64,000 nt of DNA, from the NCBI GenBank assembly GCA_024734495.1, contig JALMQS010000890.1, forward strand, positions 930,001 through 994,000. Reading direction: 5' to 3'. Under the pieces are notes generated by a model that was not told the origin of the DNA, did not search any database, and was given only the letters and a program-made list of their open reading frames with translations. This document shows positions 9,898-21,169 of this stretch, one piece after another; position 1 is the stretch's first letter, and each line of letters starts with the position of its first letter. This DNA comes from Forficula auricularia. Lineage: Eukaryota; Arthropoda; Insecta; Dermaptera; Forficulidae. A program made the translations under genes and the position numbers.

Positions 9898-11387
9898 ATA
9901 CTTTATCCAAATTCATTTGAAATATTAATATGTTTATACCTTTATTATTAATACGTTATCATTTGCAATTTGCAGTTCATTTGACTTTAATTCAAAAATA
10001 ATGATCGATTCTTATTTAACAGTAGAGGAATAACCATTCTACATTCGATTTTTGACATTTCGGTTATTATTGGTAACCATTGGTGAAGACATGGAGGAAT
10101 CGACATAAAATCAAGATTGAGTTGTTTGCCATAAAAGAATTTAATCTTTTTGATTTTAAGTCGATTCTTCCACGTTTTCAGTAGAGGTTGCGATTAATAG
10201 TCAAAACATCAAAAATGGAATGCAATAAGGCTATTCCTCTAGTATTAGATAAGAATCGATCGTTATTTTTGATTTTAAGCCGATTCCTCCATGTCTTCAG
10301 CAATGGTTACCAATAATAATCGAAGCGTCAAAAATCTAATGTAGAATTGTTATTGCTCAAGTATTAGATGAGAATCTATCACTATTTTTGATTTTAACTC
10401 GATTCCTCTATGTCTCAGCAATGGTTACCAATAATAACCGAAACGTCAAAAAATATAGAATGGTTATTCCTCAAGTACTAAATGAGAATCAATCACTATT
10501 TTTGATTTTACTTCGATTCCTCTATGTCTACAGCAATGGTTACCAATAAAAACCGAAACGTCAAAAATCCAATATAGAATGGTCCTCAATACTGGATGAG
10601 AATCAATCTTTATTTTTTATTTTAACTCGACTCCTCTATGTCCCCAGCAAGGGTGGCGGATAAGAAAACAACGCAGTTGCTATTGTTACTTATAAAATTT
10701 CCTCCTAAATTGTTAGCATTTCACAGGGAGAAGCCTATCTATTCTTACTAAATCAAGTTTAAATAAGCTAATATAAGCCGATCAAATGAATAAATTTTAA
10801 AGAATTTAAAATTAAAAATTAAAAAAAAAAGGTACTATCTTACTCTAATGTAAAGTAATTTAAAATATAATTTTACTAAAAACTTTATTTAACCTTTTTT
10901 GTGGTCCCTAAGGTACTTAATTAGGATATTAAATTTCATCAAAATTGGTTAAGTGATTTTCAAGATATTTAGAAAAAACTAAAAAATTACTGAAATAAAG
11001 TACTAATGTTAGTGGACCGAAATGTACCAAAAACTAATCAGCGCTTCATTTTGTTAAACTAATGGTAGGTTTTCAATTTCATTTCAATCGGTGCAACGGT
11101 GTGGAAAAAATCGTGGGCCAAAAAAAACGATAACATCCATCCATTCATACATACATCCATCCGCACGCACTAAATGGAAAAATCGCACTTTTTGGCCTCT
11201 CGACGAGACCCTATGTAATTTTTGGCAAAACCGTCACGTGCTAAAATTCAACCTAATTGAATACTACAATTTGTGACTTTAATTGAGTCCATGGGTTCCG
11301 TAGTCATTACTTGAGGCCTTTTTGAAGTCGCGCTTGCCGCGAGACCGATTACAATACTTTCCCCATGCTTCGCATTGGATAAAGTAA
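9898..11387. mobile_element. Helentron/DINE-1-like unit, right arm of palindrome
   Basis: Inverted partner of 6104-7951. It begins 'ACTTTATCCAAATTC' at 9898 and ends 'GCATTGGATAAAGT' at about 11387, with the subterminal hairpin and 'CGATTACAATACTTTCCCC' just inside. It has diverged copies of the 119-bp units and of the ggat microsatellite. The frame at 11091-11276 is only this repeat read through and is not a gene. Confidence 0.6.
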
Positions 11388-11394
11388 AACAAAT

Positions 11395-11680
11395 AACATA
11401 AAATAGTCTCATAACTGGTTTGCTATTTAGATATAGAATGACCAATAGGCTGTAACCAGTGTCGGCAAAACTAGATGCTTTTTTCCCCTAAGAGTGGTGC
11501 CGAGAAACCCGTTAAAAAGGCCAATATTTAGAAAATAAAAACAAACACTCATATTTTGTATAATGTATGGTATTTCCAGTATTGCCAACACTTGAATTTT
11601 TCCCACCTAAGATTGATTTAAAATTCAAAATGCCAAAAAATGGACGAAATTAAACCGAAAAATCTCTAAACTGGCAAGTC
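11395..11680. repeat. second copy of the 9290-9500 block
   Basis: Direct repeat of 9290-9500 (see that entry), slightly longer here ('ttaaaccgaaaaatctctaa' at the end). Confidence 0.7.
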
Positions 11681-13479
11681 CTAAATTGTAAGGTATTTCG
11701 AAAATGTAGTTTATTTGTTTAAAATATAGATAAATAAATTAATTTAATTTGAATAAAAATGATACAGAAAGTAACCGATATCCGAAAATGTATTTATTGT
11801 AAATAAGAAATATTAAATATTTATAGAGTAGAAATTTCGAAAAAATTTATGGAAAGCCTTTTTGATCCATAAAAATAACTTTAAACATTTTTAAACTCCC
11901 CTAAACTTTTTTCCCTCCAAAAAAACCACCGCGCAACTTTTTTCCTCCCCAAAGGCCATGAGGGTATAAGTATACCGAATCGGCCTTCGAAAAATAATTT
12001 AATTATAGTAAGAAGAAATGTAGGTACTAAGAAAATAAGAAGATCCTGAAAGTTTCAGAACCTAACTCAATTCGTTTTTGAGAAAAAGTAATATATGTAA
12101 AAAAACAGAAAAAAAATCTCAGAATTGAAGTAACCGATTGATCTAAATTTTTAATATGTTTTGGGGTCTAATTATAGATTGTAGGAAAAATAATGACCTT
12201 ATCGGCTTATAAGATTCTTGAAAAAAAAATTAATTTCGATTTTTAAACATGATACAATCATTAAACTATTTTTTTAACTTTATCTATTTTCGTATAATAC
12301 CATGAATATTTCAAATTTTTTAAAAAAGGTACGCCATATTATATAAAAATAAAAACCACTTTTTGGACCAAATAATGATTTTCTCTAATCGACCCGAAAT
12401 TTAGTCCTTTTTCAATTTACTATAGGACTGGTTTATTATTTCCAAAATATAGACCGTTTTCTAGTTATAATGGAAAAAGTCAAAATATTTCGAGGTTTTT
12501 TCGGCCATGAAAAGTTGTTTCACCACTTTCGAGGTCGCAAACTTAGATTTGGCAGACCCCCACCAAACCTGTATATGTTTTCAGCTTTTATTTTATTATT
12601 TTAACGCATTTCAGTAGAATTTTGTGTTTTATTAAAAACAATATTTCACTTTCAAAACAACAACCATTGTTTTTTTGCCAAAGTCAAAAATTACAACAGT
12701 TAAATATCAATAAGCAATTTCATAGTTGTTTTAACAAATGTTTTTAGGAACAACTTTCTATTTATAAAACTCGATTATTTTTTATTAACCTGAAACATAG
12801 ATATTACCACAAATTACCTATCGAATTAATGAAAGACAAGAAAATTTATTTTCCTAACAAATCCAAATTCTATTTCATTCACTTATCATTTTCTTTTAAT
12901 TCATAAATTTAACAGTTTCCAGTAATAAAAAGCTTACTATACTCTATATTTAACAAGGTTTCAATAAAGAGTCATGGACGTTTATTTTTGAGTTTTTAAT
13001 TGAATAATAACTGAAAATGAAGTTTTTTTAGGTTAATTAAAAAAAAATATTTTCCCCAGTATGGCCCGCGCCACAGCGGTTCATCCTAAAGGTCCTAAAT
13101 CCAGCCCCAATTATAGTGTCTAGTTAATTAGAGAAAAAATTTTAATCAAATATAGCTGCAAATAAATTAAATACAGCCTTATGAAAAATAAGGCCCCAAT
13201 GTATTTCTTATGGAAATTTTTCAAAATTTGTCTCCTCACTAGGCCACAGCGCAGGCAATCAGAAAACTATTGCCAACCTTTATCTAGGTAATACTAGAGG
13301 TCTTTGATTATCTGAAAATTGATAAAATTCTACAATATATTCAAATATTTATGGTATTCAAAATTAAAAAAATATTAAGATAAGGTTCATTTTATAAATA
13401 AATATTTAAATTATTGAAATCTCTAGAGAGTTTCAAACTGAATCGGTTACTAATCAGTCAGAACTTACATTTGAAATTT
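11681..13479. other. AT-rich stretch without recognised features
   Basis: Read on both strands: no long frame, no clear inverted repeat, no RNA gene. Only A/T-rich sequence with short C-rich patches near 11900-11960 and 13060-13100. Confidence 0.6.
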
Positions 13480-13680
13480 AGTAGTTAGGATAAGTACTCC
13501 AAGCAACCACTAGAGGCGCGCTAATTTTGACACTATTTGAATTCTGTTGTAGAAGTTGGCCCATTTTGTTTTGATATCTTTGTCTCATTCATATATCAGA
13601 ATATTATATTTTAATTGTGTTTTAAATGGTGATAGTTCTATATTGTTTGAATATACATATTTCATCGTGTTTTATCTAAG

Positions 13681-13832
13681 GTGAGTACTTTCTTAAAACA
13701 AATATTTGTATGATTGTTGGAGATTTCAACACTTTGAATAAAGTTACTCCATTAACTGTTAACACATGTTATTTATAAACTCAAATAATTCATTTTTATT
13801 AATCTAATATTATTATTATTATCATACTTTAG
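13681..13832 (+). other. 5' UTR intron of the PPP1R15-like paralogue
   Basis: 'tttatctaag' at 13671-13680 is followed by the donor GTGAGTACTT at 13681. 'tcatactttag' ends at 13832 as acceptor, eight bases before the ATG at 13841. The interior contains 'gttggagatttcaac', also found 5' of the 8220-8690 gene. Confidence 0.6.
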
Positions 13833-13840
13833 GTAACAAA

Positions 13841-14290
13841 ATGAAGAGAAAACCTGACTCCATAGATAATGAAACGCTTATGCTTTTGAATACTTTTGAT
13901 CAAAGATCTAATGAAATATCAAATTATTTGAATTCTTCTGTTCAAAACTCTTATGAAGTATCTGATGATTTGAACACTTCTGTTCAAAACTCTGATGATT
14001 TGTTTATCCCTTTGGATTATTCTGATCAAAGATCTTATGATGTATCCAGGATCAAAAGAACACGTGGGGAACGTGATCCACATAACGATACTAGTCTTGT
14101 GTTTAAATTTAAGATCCAACATAATGAATGCCCATCAAAGAGTAACGAAAATGAAGATTATGAAATGCGAAGAAAGAAATTTAGAAAAAGAATAAAACGA
14201 CTATCTCCAATTTTATCCCCAATTTTAGATAAAGACTATCGTGATATGGTATATGAATCTCTTACTTTCGACTTATATGCAAGAGCTTAA
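13841..14290 (+). CDS. diverged PPP1R15-like paralogue
   Basis: 149-residue protein starting MKRKPDSIDN, like MKRK of the 8220-8690 gene. Residues about 12-75 are loose repeats (TFDQRS, LNSSVQNS, LNTSVQNS, YSDQRS). The C-terminus 'KKFRKRIKRLSPILSPILDK' then 'YRDMVYESL' lines up with 'LFKKRIERLAKIINPILDES' and 'FRNKIYEFL' of the other gene, so the two are paralogues. The G-P-W motif is gone, and only 'LVFKFKI' could stand for the docking site, so binding to PP1 is doubtful. Its 5' flank, UTR intron and start context are kept, which argues for an expressed or recently expressed gene rather than chance. Two AATAAA signals follow at about 14474-14484. Function unknown; eIF2alpha-phosphatase regulation is a guess from kinship. 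Confidence 0.55.
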   Translation: MKRKPDSIDNETLMLLNTFDQRSNEISNYLNSSVQNSYEVSDDLNTSVQNSDDLFIPLDYSDQRSYDVSRIKRTRGERDPHNDTSLVFKFKIQHNECPSKSNENEDYEMRRKKFRKRIKRLSPILSPILDKDYRDMVYESLTFDLYARA

Positions 14291-14879
14291 CCTACATTTA
14301 AAAAAAATTTACTTTGATAAATTTTTTTAAATCAAATTATTTTTATTATATCATAATATTATACTAAAATAACAATCAATCTACTTGATTGAGATATTCC
14401 AAAATGTGTATTGTACATAAATTTTTTCTAAAATATAATAAAATTTTAACATATAAATTTTCTAGTATTAAAAAATAAATAAATATAAATAAGATTTTAA
14501 ATAAAACCATATTTTTATGTATTGTATCTTTAATATTTCTTAAAATATAATAAAATTTTAATATATAAATTTTATACTTTTAAAAATAAATAAATAAAAA
14601 TAAGACATTTTAAATAAATTTTAAGTAAAACCAATTTTTATGTATTGTATCTCTAATATTCGTAAAATAATAATAATAATAATTCTCCTATGAATAAATC
14701 AATTATAAATTTTTTCTAGTCCTAAACTCCTAGAGTTATATAAAATTTTATTTAGTTCTCACAAGCAGAGATTAGTTGAAGTAGAGAGATAAACTTTAAA
14801 TAGGCATAAATAATTATGTTAATATAATCCTAAATAATTTAAAAATATTAATTTTTTTTTTACTAGATAGCAAGTAATT
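14291..14879. other. 3' flank, AT-rich
   Basis: Contains polyadenylation-like AATAAA runs (14474-14484, 14586-14599) and a near-duplicate pair of about 120 bp (14400-14520 and 14525-14650, 'ttttatgtattgtatct'). No other gene seen. Confidence 0.6.
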
Positions 14880-15262
14880 TTTAATTTTGTTATTTTTTTG
14901 AGAGTTCATACCATCCTTGTAATGGTTTTGACCAGGTTCCTTAACAACTTATGGCAAATGCTGGGATGGCTAATACGTCGCTTGCTCCTGGTATCGGGTT
15001 TTTGCGCGGAATTTTTCAATTACTTTTTGTCTTTTGATGGAAATCTATAGTCATGTTATTTGTTAATGAGCATACATTTCAAATTTTTTGTTCTTTTTAT
15101 TTTTACTTGTTTATTAATTGTTAAATTGTTGTAGTTAATTTATATTGATGTTTGGTAATGTATTTTAGCTAGATTCTATTGATGTTTGGAGGACCTAGCC
15201 ACCGAAGACTTGTGCCTCTATGCAGGTCGATGAATGAAAATTTATAAATTTATTTATTTAAA
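14880..15262 (+). mobile_element. 3' end of a Jockey-type LINE
   Basis: Ends 'ggacttgtgcctct' or similar, 'gcaggtcgatgaat', then an A/T tail of attt units. The same 3' end occurs at 36905-37025 (inverted) and 37130-37265. The upstream part 'gcttgctcctggtatcggg' matches 37285-37325 in reverse. Only 3' untranslated sequence remains. Confidence 0.65.
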
Positions 15263-15890
15263 CTATCACTCGTCTTGGTTGGCCCTTTTTGGATTTCCAC
15301 CATAGGAATGAGCCCAAGAACAGTCAAGGGAGCCCGACCAAAGAAGATTTTTGGAGAACTGGACGTACCTTTATTTTGCCAGATAATTTTTGAGCTATTT
15401 TTTTCTCTTTTCCTTTTTTGTTTAATAATTTTTTTTTCAATTATTAAATTTCATTAATAACATTTTTTGTAATTTTTAAATTCAAATCAATAATAAATTT
15501 TTTATTAAAAAAATAGTTTCTTAAGAATTTTTTTTTAAACCACATCATCTTTATATAGTATATCTATAACTCAATTATTTTGATATTATTAATAGAATAT
15601 AGAAAGCTAAAGTTCGTTTGTACTTTAAATACCAAAAATATTTATGCTTTCGCGATTCAATTTTCCATATATAATGTTTAATCTTTTAAAAAATAATTTT
15701 CATAACGTTTATTTTTTAACTCCAAACGTTTCGGGGAATTTCTTACTTTATCAAGTCTAATTACAAACGAAAAATTTGCTTTCTCTAAGGTTTAGAAAAC
15801 AAAACACTAAAGAAATTAAATATTTTGAATATAGACAATGTTACAAATTGTTTTGGTGATGAAATTACGTTTAATTCAAATAAAAAATAT
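15263..15890. other. AT-rich spacer with a ribozyme-like relic
   Basis: No gene. At 15722-15770 the minus strand reads CUUGAUAAAG, then CCCCGAAACGUUUGG, a degenerate version of the hammerhead motif described elsewhere, without a convincing stem II. Confidence 0.4.
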
Positions 15891-15892
15891 AA

Positions 15893-16175
15893 AATTGAAG
15901 TAATTTTTGGAGACGGACTGATAAGTGTATTGAGTGGATATTGATGAGGCAGTCCAAAAAAAGAAGAAGGTGATGTATACTATGCTATTATTCATAAACC
16001 GGCGTTTCGGAGGCTATTCCTCCTTCTTCAGGGTTTTAAAAAGTCAGTGTCGCATTGGATTTCCTTCACTGACTTTCAAAATCCTGAATAGCCTCCCAAA
16101 CGTCGGTTTATGAATAAAATGTATAAATTATCTTCTTCTTTTTTTGGACTGCCTCATCAATATCCACTCAAAAAT
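15893..16175. mobile_element. hammerhead-bearing foldback element
   Basis: Inverted arms: 'gagtggatattgatgaggca' (15935-15954) and its reverse 'tgcctcatcaatatccactc' (16150-16169). The minus-strand ribozyme motif lies at 16001-16031. A plus-strand partner (16082-16106, CTGAATAGCCTCC then CAAACGTCGG) has lost one side of stem II. A related relic is at 18590-18790. Confidence 0.75.
16001..16031 (-). ncRNA. hammerhead-like motif (GCC variant)
   Basis: CUGAAGA, one unpaired A, stem II GGAGG/CCUCC with loop AAUAG, GAAAC, then GCC in place of GUC at the presumed cleavage site. Stem III is at most two base pairs. Confidence 0.55.
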
Positions 16176-16204
16176 ATAAATATTTACAAAACATTGTTGA
16201 GATT

Positions 16205-16440
16205 TGCCGACCCCCCCCCCCCCCCCACGACGGCCACCTCTCCTCCGAGACTCGGGCGGCTCCGCTAGCAATCGGCTGCTCGCTGGTGGGGGAGGGGGGG
16301 GGCGCTCAGGCCTATATAACCAATGTTTCCGTTTGGGGATGGTAGGTTGGGTTAGGGATGGGAAGACTTTACTTTCATCCAGAGATGTATTGAGGCTTAG
16401 GCCCGCGAGCCTCGGCTCCTAGAGAGGCAAAATTTTAGGA
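16205..16440. repeat. GC-rich island with poly-C and poly-G runs
   Basis: A run of about 18 C (16210-16227) and, 60 bases on, a G-rich run, with 'ctcgggcggctccgc' between; later 'gcccgcgagcctcggctcct'. It stands out sharply from the AT-rich flanks. It is probably the end of an unrecognised transposon. The frame at 16204-16422 is compositional. Confidence 0.5.
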
Positions 16441-16579
16441 GCACTAAAATTTTAGAGGATGTAAAATTTAAAAATCGATTTGGCTTAATTTGACTGTGAT
16501 TGCATGAAGAAATCTCAGTAAATTATTTAAAATAATAATTAAATATTTAATAAATTTCTTCCAGAACTTAAGTGACTTG

Positions 16580-17022
16580 ATTTAAATTTTTCGTTAAATT
16601 GAAGGGTTGGTTTTGTCACAAATATAATAAAACAATAATTTTAATAACTATTTGTATTATTAATTGTTGTTGCTATATATATATATGTGTGTGTGATTGT
16701 AATGAATTATGTGATGAATCTATATTGAAGATTTAAGAATGAATGTTTCATGTGAAATGACAAATTCCGGTTCTTGAACGAGATGTATGTATGATTTCAA
16801 ATTATTATAAAAAAAATTTTGTGTTATATAATTCTCTATAAAAGAAAAAATGTAAATAAGTGTTTCATTTCAATTTTTAGAACTACTGAGGATGGTCGAC
16901 CAGTGGTGACCGAAACTGTATAGTTATCAATTAAATAATACAAATAGTTATTAAAATTATTGTTTTAATTATATTTGTGACAAAACCAACCCTTCAATTT
17001 AACGAAAAATTTAAATATTTAA
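16580..17022. mobile_element. hammerhead-bearing foldback element
   Basis: Arms of about 80 bp: 16585-16668 ('cgttaaattgaagggttggt', 'aataactatttgtattatta') and their reverse complement at 16928-17010. The ribozyme-like motif sits just before the right arm, at 16886-16925. Confidence 0.8.
16886..16925 (+). ncRNA. hammerhead-like motif (GUU variant)
   Basis: CUGAGGA, unpaired U, stem II GGUC/GACC around a 10-base loop, GAAAC, loop UGUAUA, GUU. The core matches the CUGANGA...GAAA rule; the cleavage triplet would be GUU. Confidence 0.55.
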
Positions 17023-17544
17023 GCAAAAAGTTTCGTAAGAATTTTTTTTAAAACACACTATATTTTTAATATTTCTAAAACTGAATTTTTTTTATATTAT
17101 TAATAGATAATAGAAAGCTAAGGTTCGTTTGTACTTTAATATCCGAAATAATTATTATGTTTTCGCAATTATGGTGAGATTAATGTGGCGCGCCCCGAAA
17201 TAACTTCTAAATTTTTTTTCAGTTTTGAATGAAAATGAGGTAAATTTACAGATAATGAAATTCTTTTTGGTAATACTTTCGAAATGAGTCTTCAGGACTT
17301 CACCTATTTTTGACTATAAAAGTAATTTTTCATTAAAAATTTAAGATTTTACAATTTTTTTTTTTTTTATTTAATTCGTCGAATCAATAAAGCGATTAAA
17401 AAAATTTGTAAAAAAGTACCTATCAGGTAAAGATGGTTAAGAAATTCTATGACTATGATTTTGTTAGTTATAAAAACAAGGCAAATATTTACAAATTGGA
17501 ATATTTTTTCTAATTTATTTCTACTAAAGCGATTGTTATTATAA

Positions 17545-17760
17545 TAAATAAATTGACACGTTCTGATGTGGCCATCCACTTGACTTTACCATACGCTTCT
17601 GATTGAGTTTGTTACAAGGGCCTAGATTTTGATTTTTTGACCTCGCCCCCCATTTTGGGAGTTTGTTTTTGGATTTTTAGTGTTGGGGCCCACTGATTAT
17701 GTATACAAAATTTGGTTTAATTTGCTCGAATGGCCTAGATTTTTATTTCTTGACCCCCAC
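17545..17760. mobile_element. partial copy of repeat family C
   Basis: 'gacacgttctgatgtggcca' and 'cttgactttaccata', then 'actgattatgtatacaaaat', are the outer end and interior of the family seen complete at 33160-33872. Here only one end remains. Confidence 0.7.
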
Positions 17761-18590
17761 TGTCCCTACCTAACCCTCCTCATTTACCCCTCCTTGCTCT
17801 CCCTATCTCTCTCCCCCTTATATACCCCTCGAGAGCAATTACTCCAAGCTATTCTTAGCTTGTCTTCCGAGATAATCTTAATCGGCATAGACTATTTTTA
17901 CTTATTACTTTGATTCATTTAACCCTGTTTAACCCAAAAACTCGCACTTTTTTCGATTTTTTCTCATTTCGATCATGATGGAGCACGTTTTCGACAAAGA
18001 TCATTCTATACATTTTTAAACTAGATTAAATTTGCTACAATTTAAACAAAGGTGCATCTTAATTGGATAATAGTAACCCGTGCCCCTATTAGGTTGAAGT
18101 TTTGAAAAATTGTAATTTTTGAAATAAATCTTAGTTTTCCCTTGATAAAATGAAAAGTACTGATCTTAAAAATTTGATTTCTATCTCATTTTCTAGGAAA
18201 TTTTATTGACTTGAACGTTTACTTGGACCACCTTTTTGATAAAACTCTTAGATTTATACATATCCAGAATTTTTCTCTCAGGAAATGATCCATATAATAC
18301 TCCTATAATATAAATAGCTTTGAGAGTAATTGAATTGAAATGTGTAAATATAAAATTTATAATAAATAAACGGAACGAGATTGAAAAAAGTTTTCCATTA
18401 AATGGTGGATTTTGAGCGGATTTATCATCTAATATTTTTCATCTTATATAAAAATTATGGCAAATTGAATTATCACATTAAATTAAATTAAATTTTTAAA
18501 AGTTAAAAAACAAAAGTGTTTCGTGATGAGGGTATCTGGATTATATATAAATTTCCCTGACTAAATCGTTGGAGAAATTTTTGAGCAATA
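17761..18590. other. AT-rich spacer, no gene seen
   Basis: C/T-rich patch at 17745-17830, otherwise AT-rich. No structured repeat or convincing frame. Confidence 0.5.
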
Positions 18591-18790
18591 TTTTAAATTA
18601 AGTGGATATTAATGACGGATTCCAAAATTCAAAAAAAAGAGAGATAATTTAAACTATCTTTGTTATTCAAAAACCTTGGTTTCGGTGGCATATTCCCTCC
18701 TTCTTCAAAACCCTGAATGCCTCATCAATATCCACTCAATTTACTTATCAGCGCGTCTCCAAAAACTACTTCAATCTTATTTTAAATTAA
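18590..18790. mobile_element. decayed hammerhead foldback relic
   Basis: 'gtggatattaatga' ... 'cctcatcaatatccactcaa' match the arms of 15893-16175. The minus strand at about 18669-18704 reads UUGAAGAAGGAGGG...CCGAAACC, a decayed motif. Confidence 0.6.
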
Positions 18791-18849
18791 TAATATGTCA
18801 CCTGATTTTTAAATTTTTACTTTTTTAAGACTAGCTAATAAATTTTTAA

Positions 18850-19690
18850 GTTTAATAAAAATTAAATGAAACAATTTTAATTAGTACATTTTTAAAATGA
18901 ATATAAGGTTATTTTATTTAATACTTATAATGCTTAAAAGCGACAAATAACAGGGTATAACAAAAAAAGCGTTCTTTGCAATTAATTTTCAAATTTGCGG
19001 ATTAAAATTAATAAAAAATGTCCAACTTTCTTTGTTTTCTGATTGTATATCCCAAAATCTTTTTTAGTAATTTTAAGTAGGCACATTTTCACTTGTCGCT
19101 AATAAAGGAAAAATTACAGTGAATACAGGCTTAAATTTTTAAAATGGCGGCCCTGTCAATTTTTAATTCTTTATTTATCAATAATTGTTATGTTTTTAAA
19201 TTATCTTATATTTAATAAAATTTTAATAATTTATTAATAAGCAAAATGACACCTTATTTTTGGAAGTTGGTTAATTATTAACCGAGTTATGGTGGTTTTA
19301 GTTATGGTTAGGTATTCTTAAGTAAATGAAAAAAAAGATGGTGCTGTATTGTTTGTATTTTCACAATTAATTTGACAAGTGAGTTAAACAAATCGATCTA
19401 AGATGGCAGCATTGGAAAATGAATAAAGTTTAAATTCAAATATTCAAAATTCGATGATGGCCGATTTCATCTCATCCAATTAACTTTGACTAACCTATAA
19501 TAATGACAATAAAAAAACATCATAACTCGATTAATTGTAGACCGATTTTCAAAATTAAGTTGTCATTTTATTCAGAATAAAATACTTAATATTTTATTAA
19601 ATAAAAGATAATTTGATAAAACTAACTATTGAGATATAAAGGATTGAATAATTGTGATGTAGCCAACTTACTCAATTTTGAGATCATATT
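18850..19690. repeat. diverged units of the 360-bp tandem repeat
   Basis: 'aaaatgacaccttatttttg' near 19243-19262 and similar phrases ('ccgagttatgg', 'taataaaattttaataatttatt') match the units at 21170-22235 at lower identity. No gene. Confidence 0.5.
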
Positions 19691-19707
19691 TCGCTATAAT
19701 TTTTTAC

Positions 19708-19775
19708 TACTTTATCTATAGCGAAGCATGGATTTTAAAACGACTATAGATAAAGTCTAGCAACTATCCGTTGCA
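19708..19775. mobile_element. very short Helentron-like remnant
   Basis: 'ctttatctatagcgaagcat' and 'ctatagataaagtctagcaa' form inverted ends, followed by 'atccgttgcag', as at the ends of the 6104-7951 and 9898-11387 units. Confidence 0.5.
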
Positions 19776-21169
19776 GCTTACTGCGATTTAAATTATATTC
19801 TCACGAAAACTTTATTATGGCGTAGGGAGTTGGCGACCCCATTTTCCTGCAATCCTATACATAAATTTTTAAATGATCAAGGAAAAAAATGTATTTTTTC
19901 TAATTCTCAAATATTTATTTATTTTCATTTTTTCTCTCTCTCTGGTTTGTAGAAGCATAATAATTTTTCTTTAGCTTGTTTCGAGTTTCTCTAAATTAAT
20001 TATTTTCTTCAATGAATGAAAATTTTATATTTATAGAATTTTAAAATATTTTCTTTTTTTCTTATGGAATGTGTTTGGGCCAGTTAGGAGGTAAAAATAC
20101 TAAAAGTCCCCAGTCCTAGCTACCTGGCTGGGAGGGGGGGGGTGGAAATGTCATGTTTTTGCTTATATCTCAAAAACGGTGGGTCGTAGGGAAAAAGCTA
20201 CTCTTAGCAAAATAAAATTTTATAATATTTACTACAAGATTGCTTCTATTTAATTTTTCTCAGCAGTAAAAAATTGTTTTTTTTTTTTTACAGGATTGTT
20301 TTAATTGACTATGCCCGTTTATCCCCTGGACTCTTCATTTATTCCAAAAGATTAGTTTGGAAGATCTAATCTAAAACTTTGCATTTAGAAAAAGGAGAAC
20401 AATTTTCAAATATAAAAAAAAGTCTACTATAGAGAAATAAATATTATTTCCCAGCTTATTAAAGGTTATGTTTCAAAATAAAATGTCGAAAAATACAAAT
20501 TTTATCTTTAACTATTGTTTATATTTTTAATTAAATACCTAGTATAGATATAAAGACATTAATATCTTTTAGGTGCTTAGTATATTTATAGATCTTAATC
20601 CGGCCTTGATTATTTGGATTATATAAAAAATTAATAAAAATTTGCCTAGTGTTCTTACATACAGATACATCATATTAACAATTTAGATTATTTTTAGAAA
20701 TAGGTAAATGGTAAAATGTTCTAATCTTACCATGGTGGGTGCAGTTTAACTTAAAAGAATTGTTAAAATATTTAAATTAAAAGAAAAAGTTACAATAGAA
20801 CGAACCAACCTTTTAAGATTGAATTTAAGATTTAAGGGCTCTTTTTGCAACCCTATTTACTAAAAGTTTTTCAGGTGTTGCTTTCAAACGACAGACATAT
20901 ACACATTTCACTTGATAGATAAAATAATAATTTCCTTTTCGAATTGATTTTCTTTGAAAAAATCCTTCTCTTCCTTTTGGGCAGGCCCTTATTGAATATT
21001 CCCTGCCACTTTTCATTCTTTTGTGGACACATTTTAGAATGATTTATTGAGCAAAGGATTTCATATCAATAGTGGTCATACATGGTGATAAATATCTCTT
21101 CAAACTTAGTTATAGATAAGAATTTTACAAAGAAAATTAGTTACTTAGATATCAAGGATTTGGTGGGGA
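19776..21169. other. AT-rich spacer
   Basis: No repeat border or RNA gene seen. A 63-codon minus-strand frame (20825-21016, ends NRVAKRALKS) has no recognisable motif and no partner. I do not call it a gene. A G-run lies at 20131-20140. Confidence 0.5.

Noticed and set aside
13919..14195. Two frames overlapping the PPP1R15-like paralogue
   Set aside because: Shadows of the real gene; no motif or conserved start.
16204..16422. 72-codon proline/glycine-rich frame
   Set aside because: Caused by poly-C and poly-G runs in the GC island.
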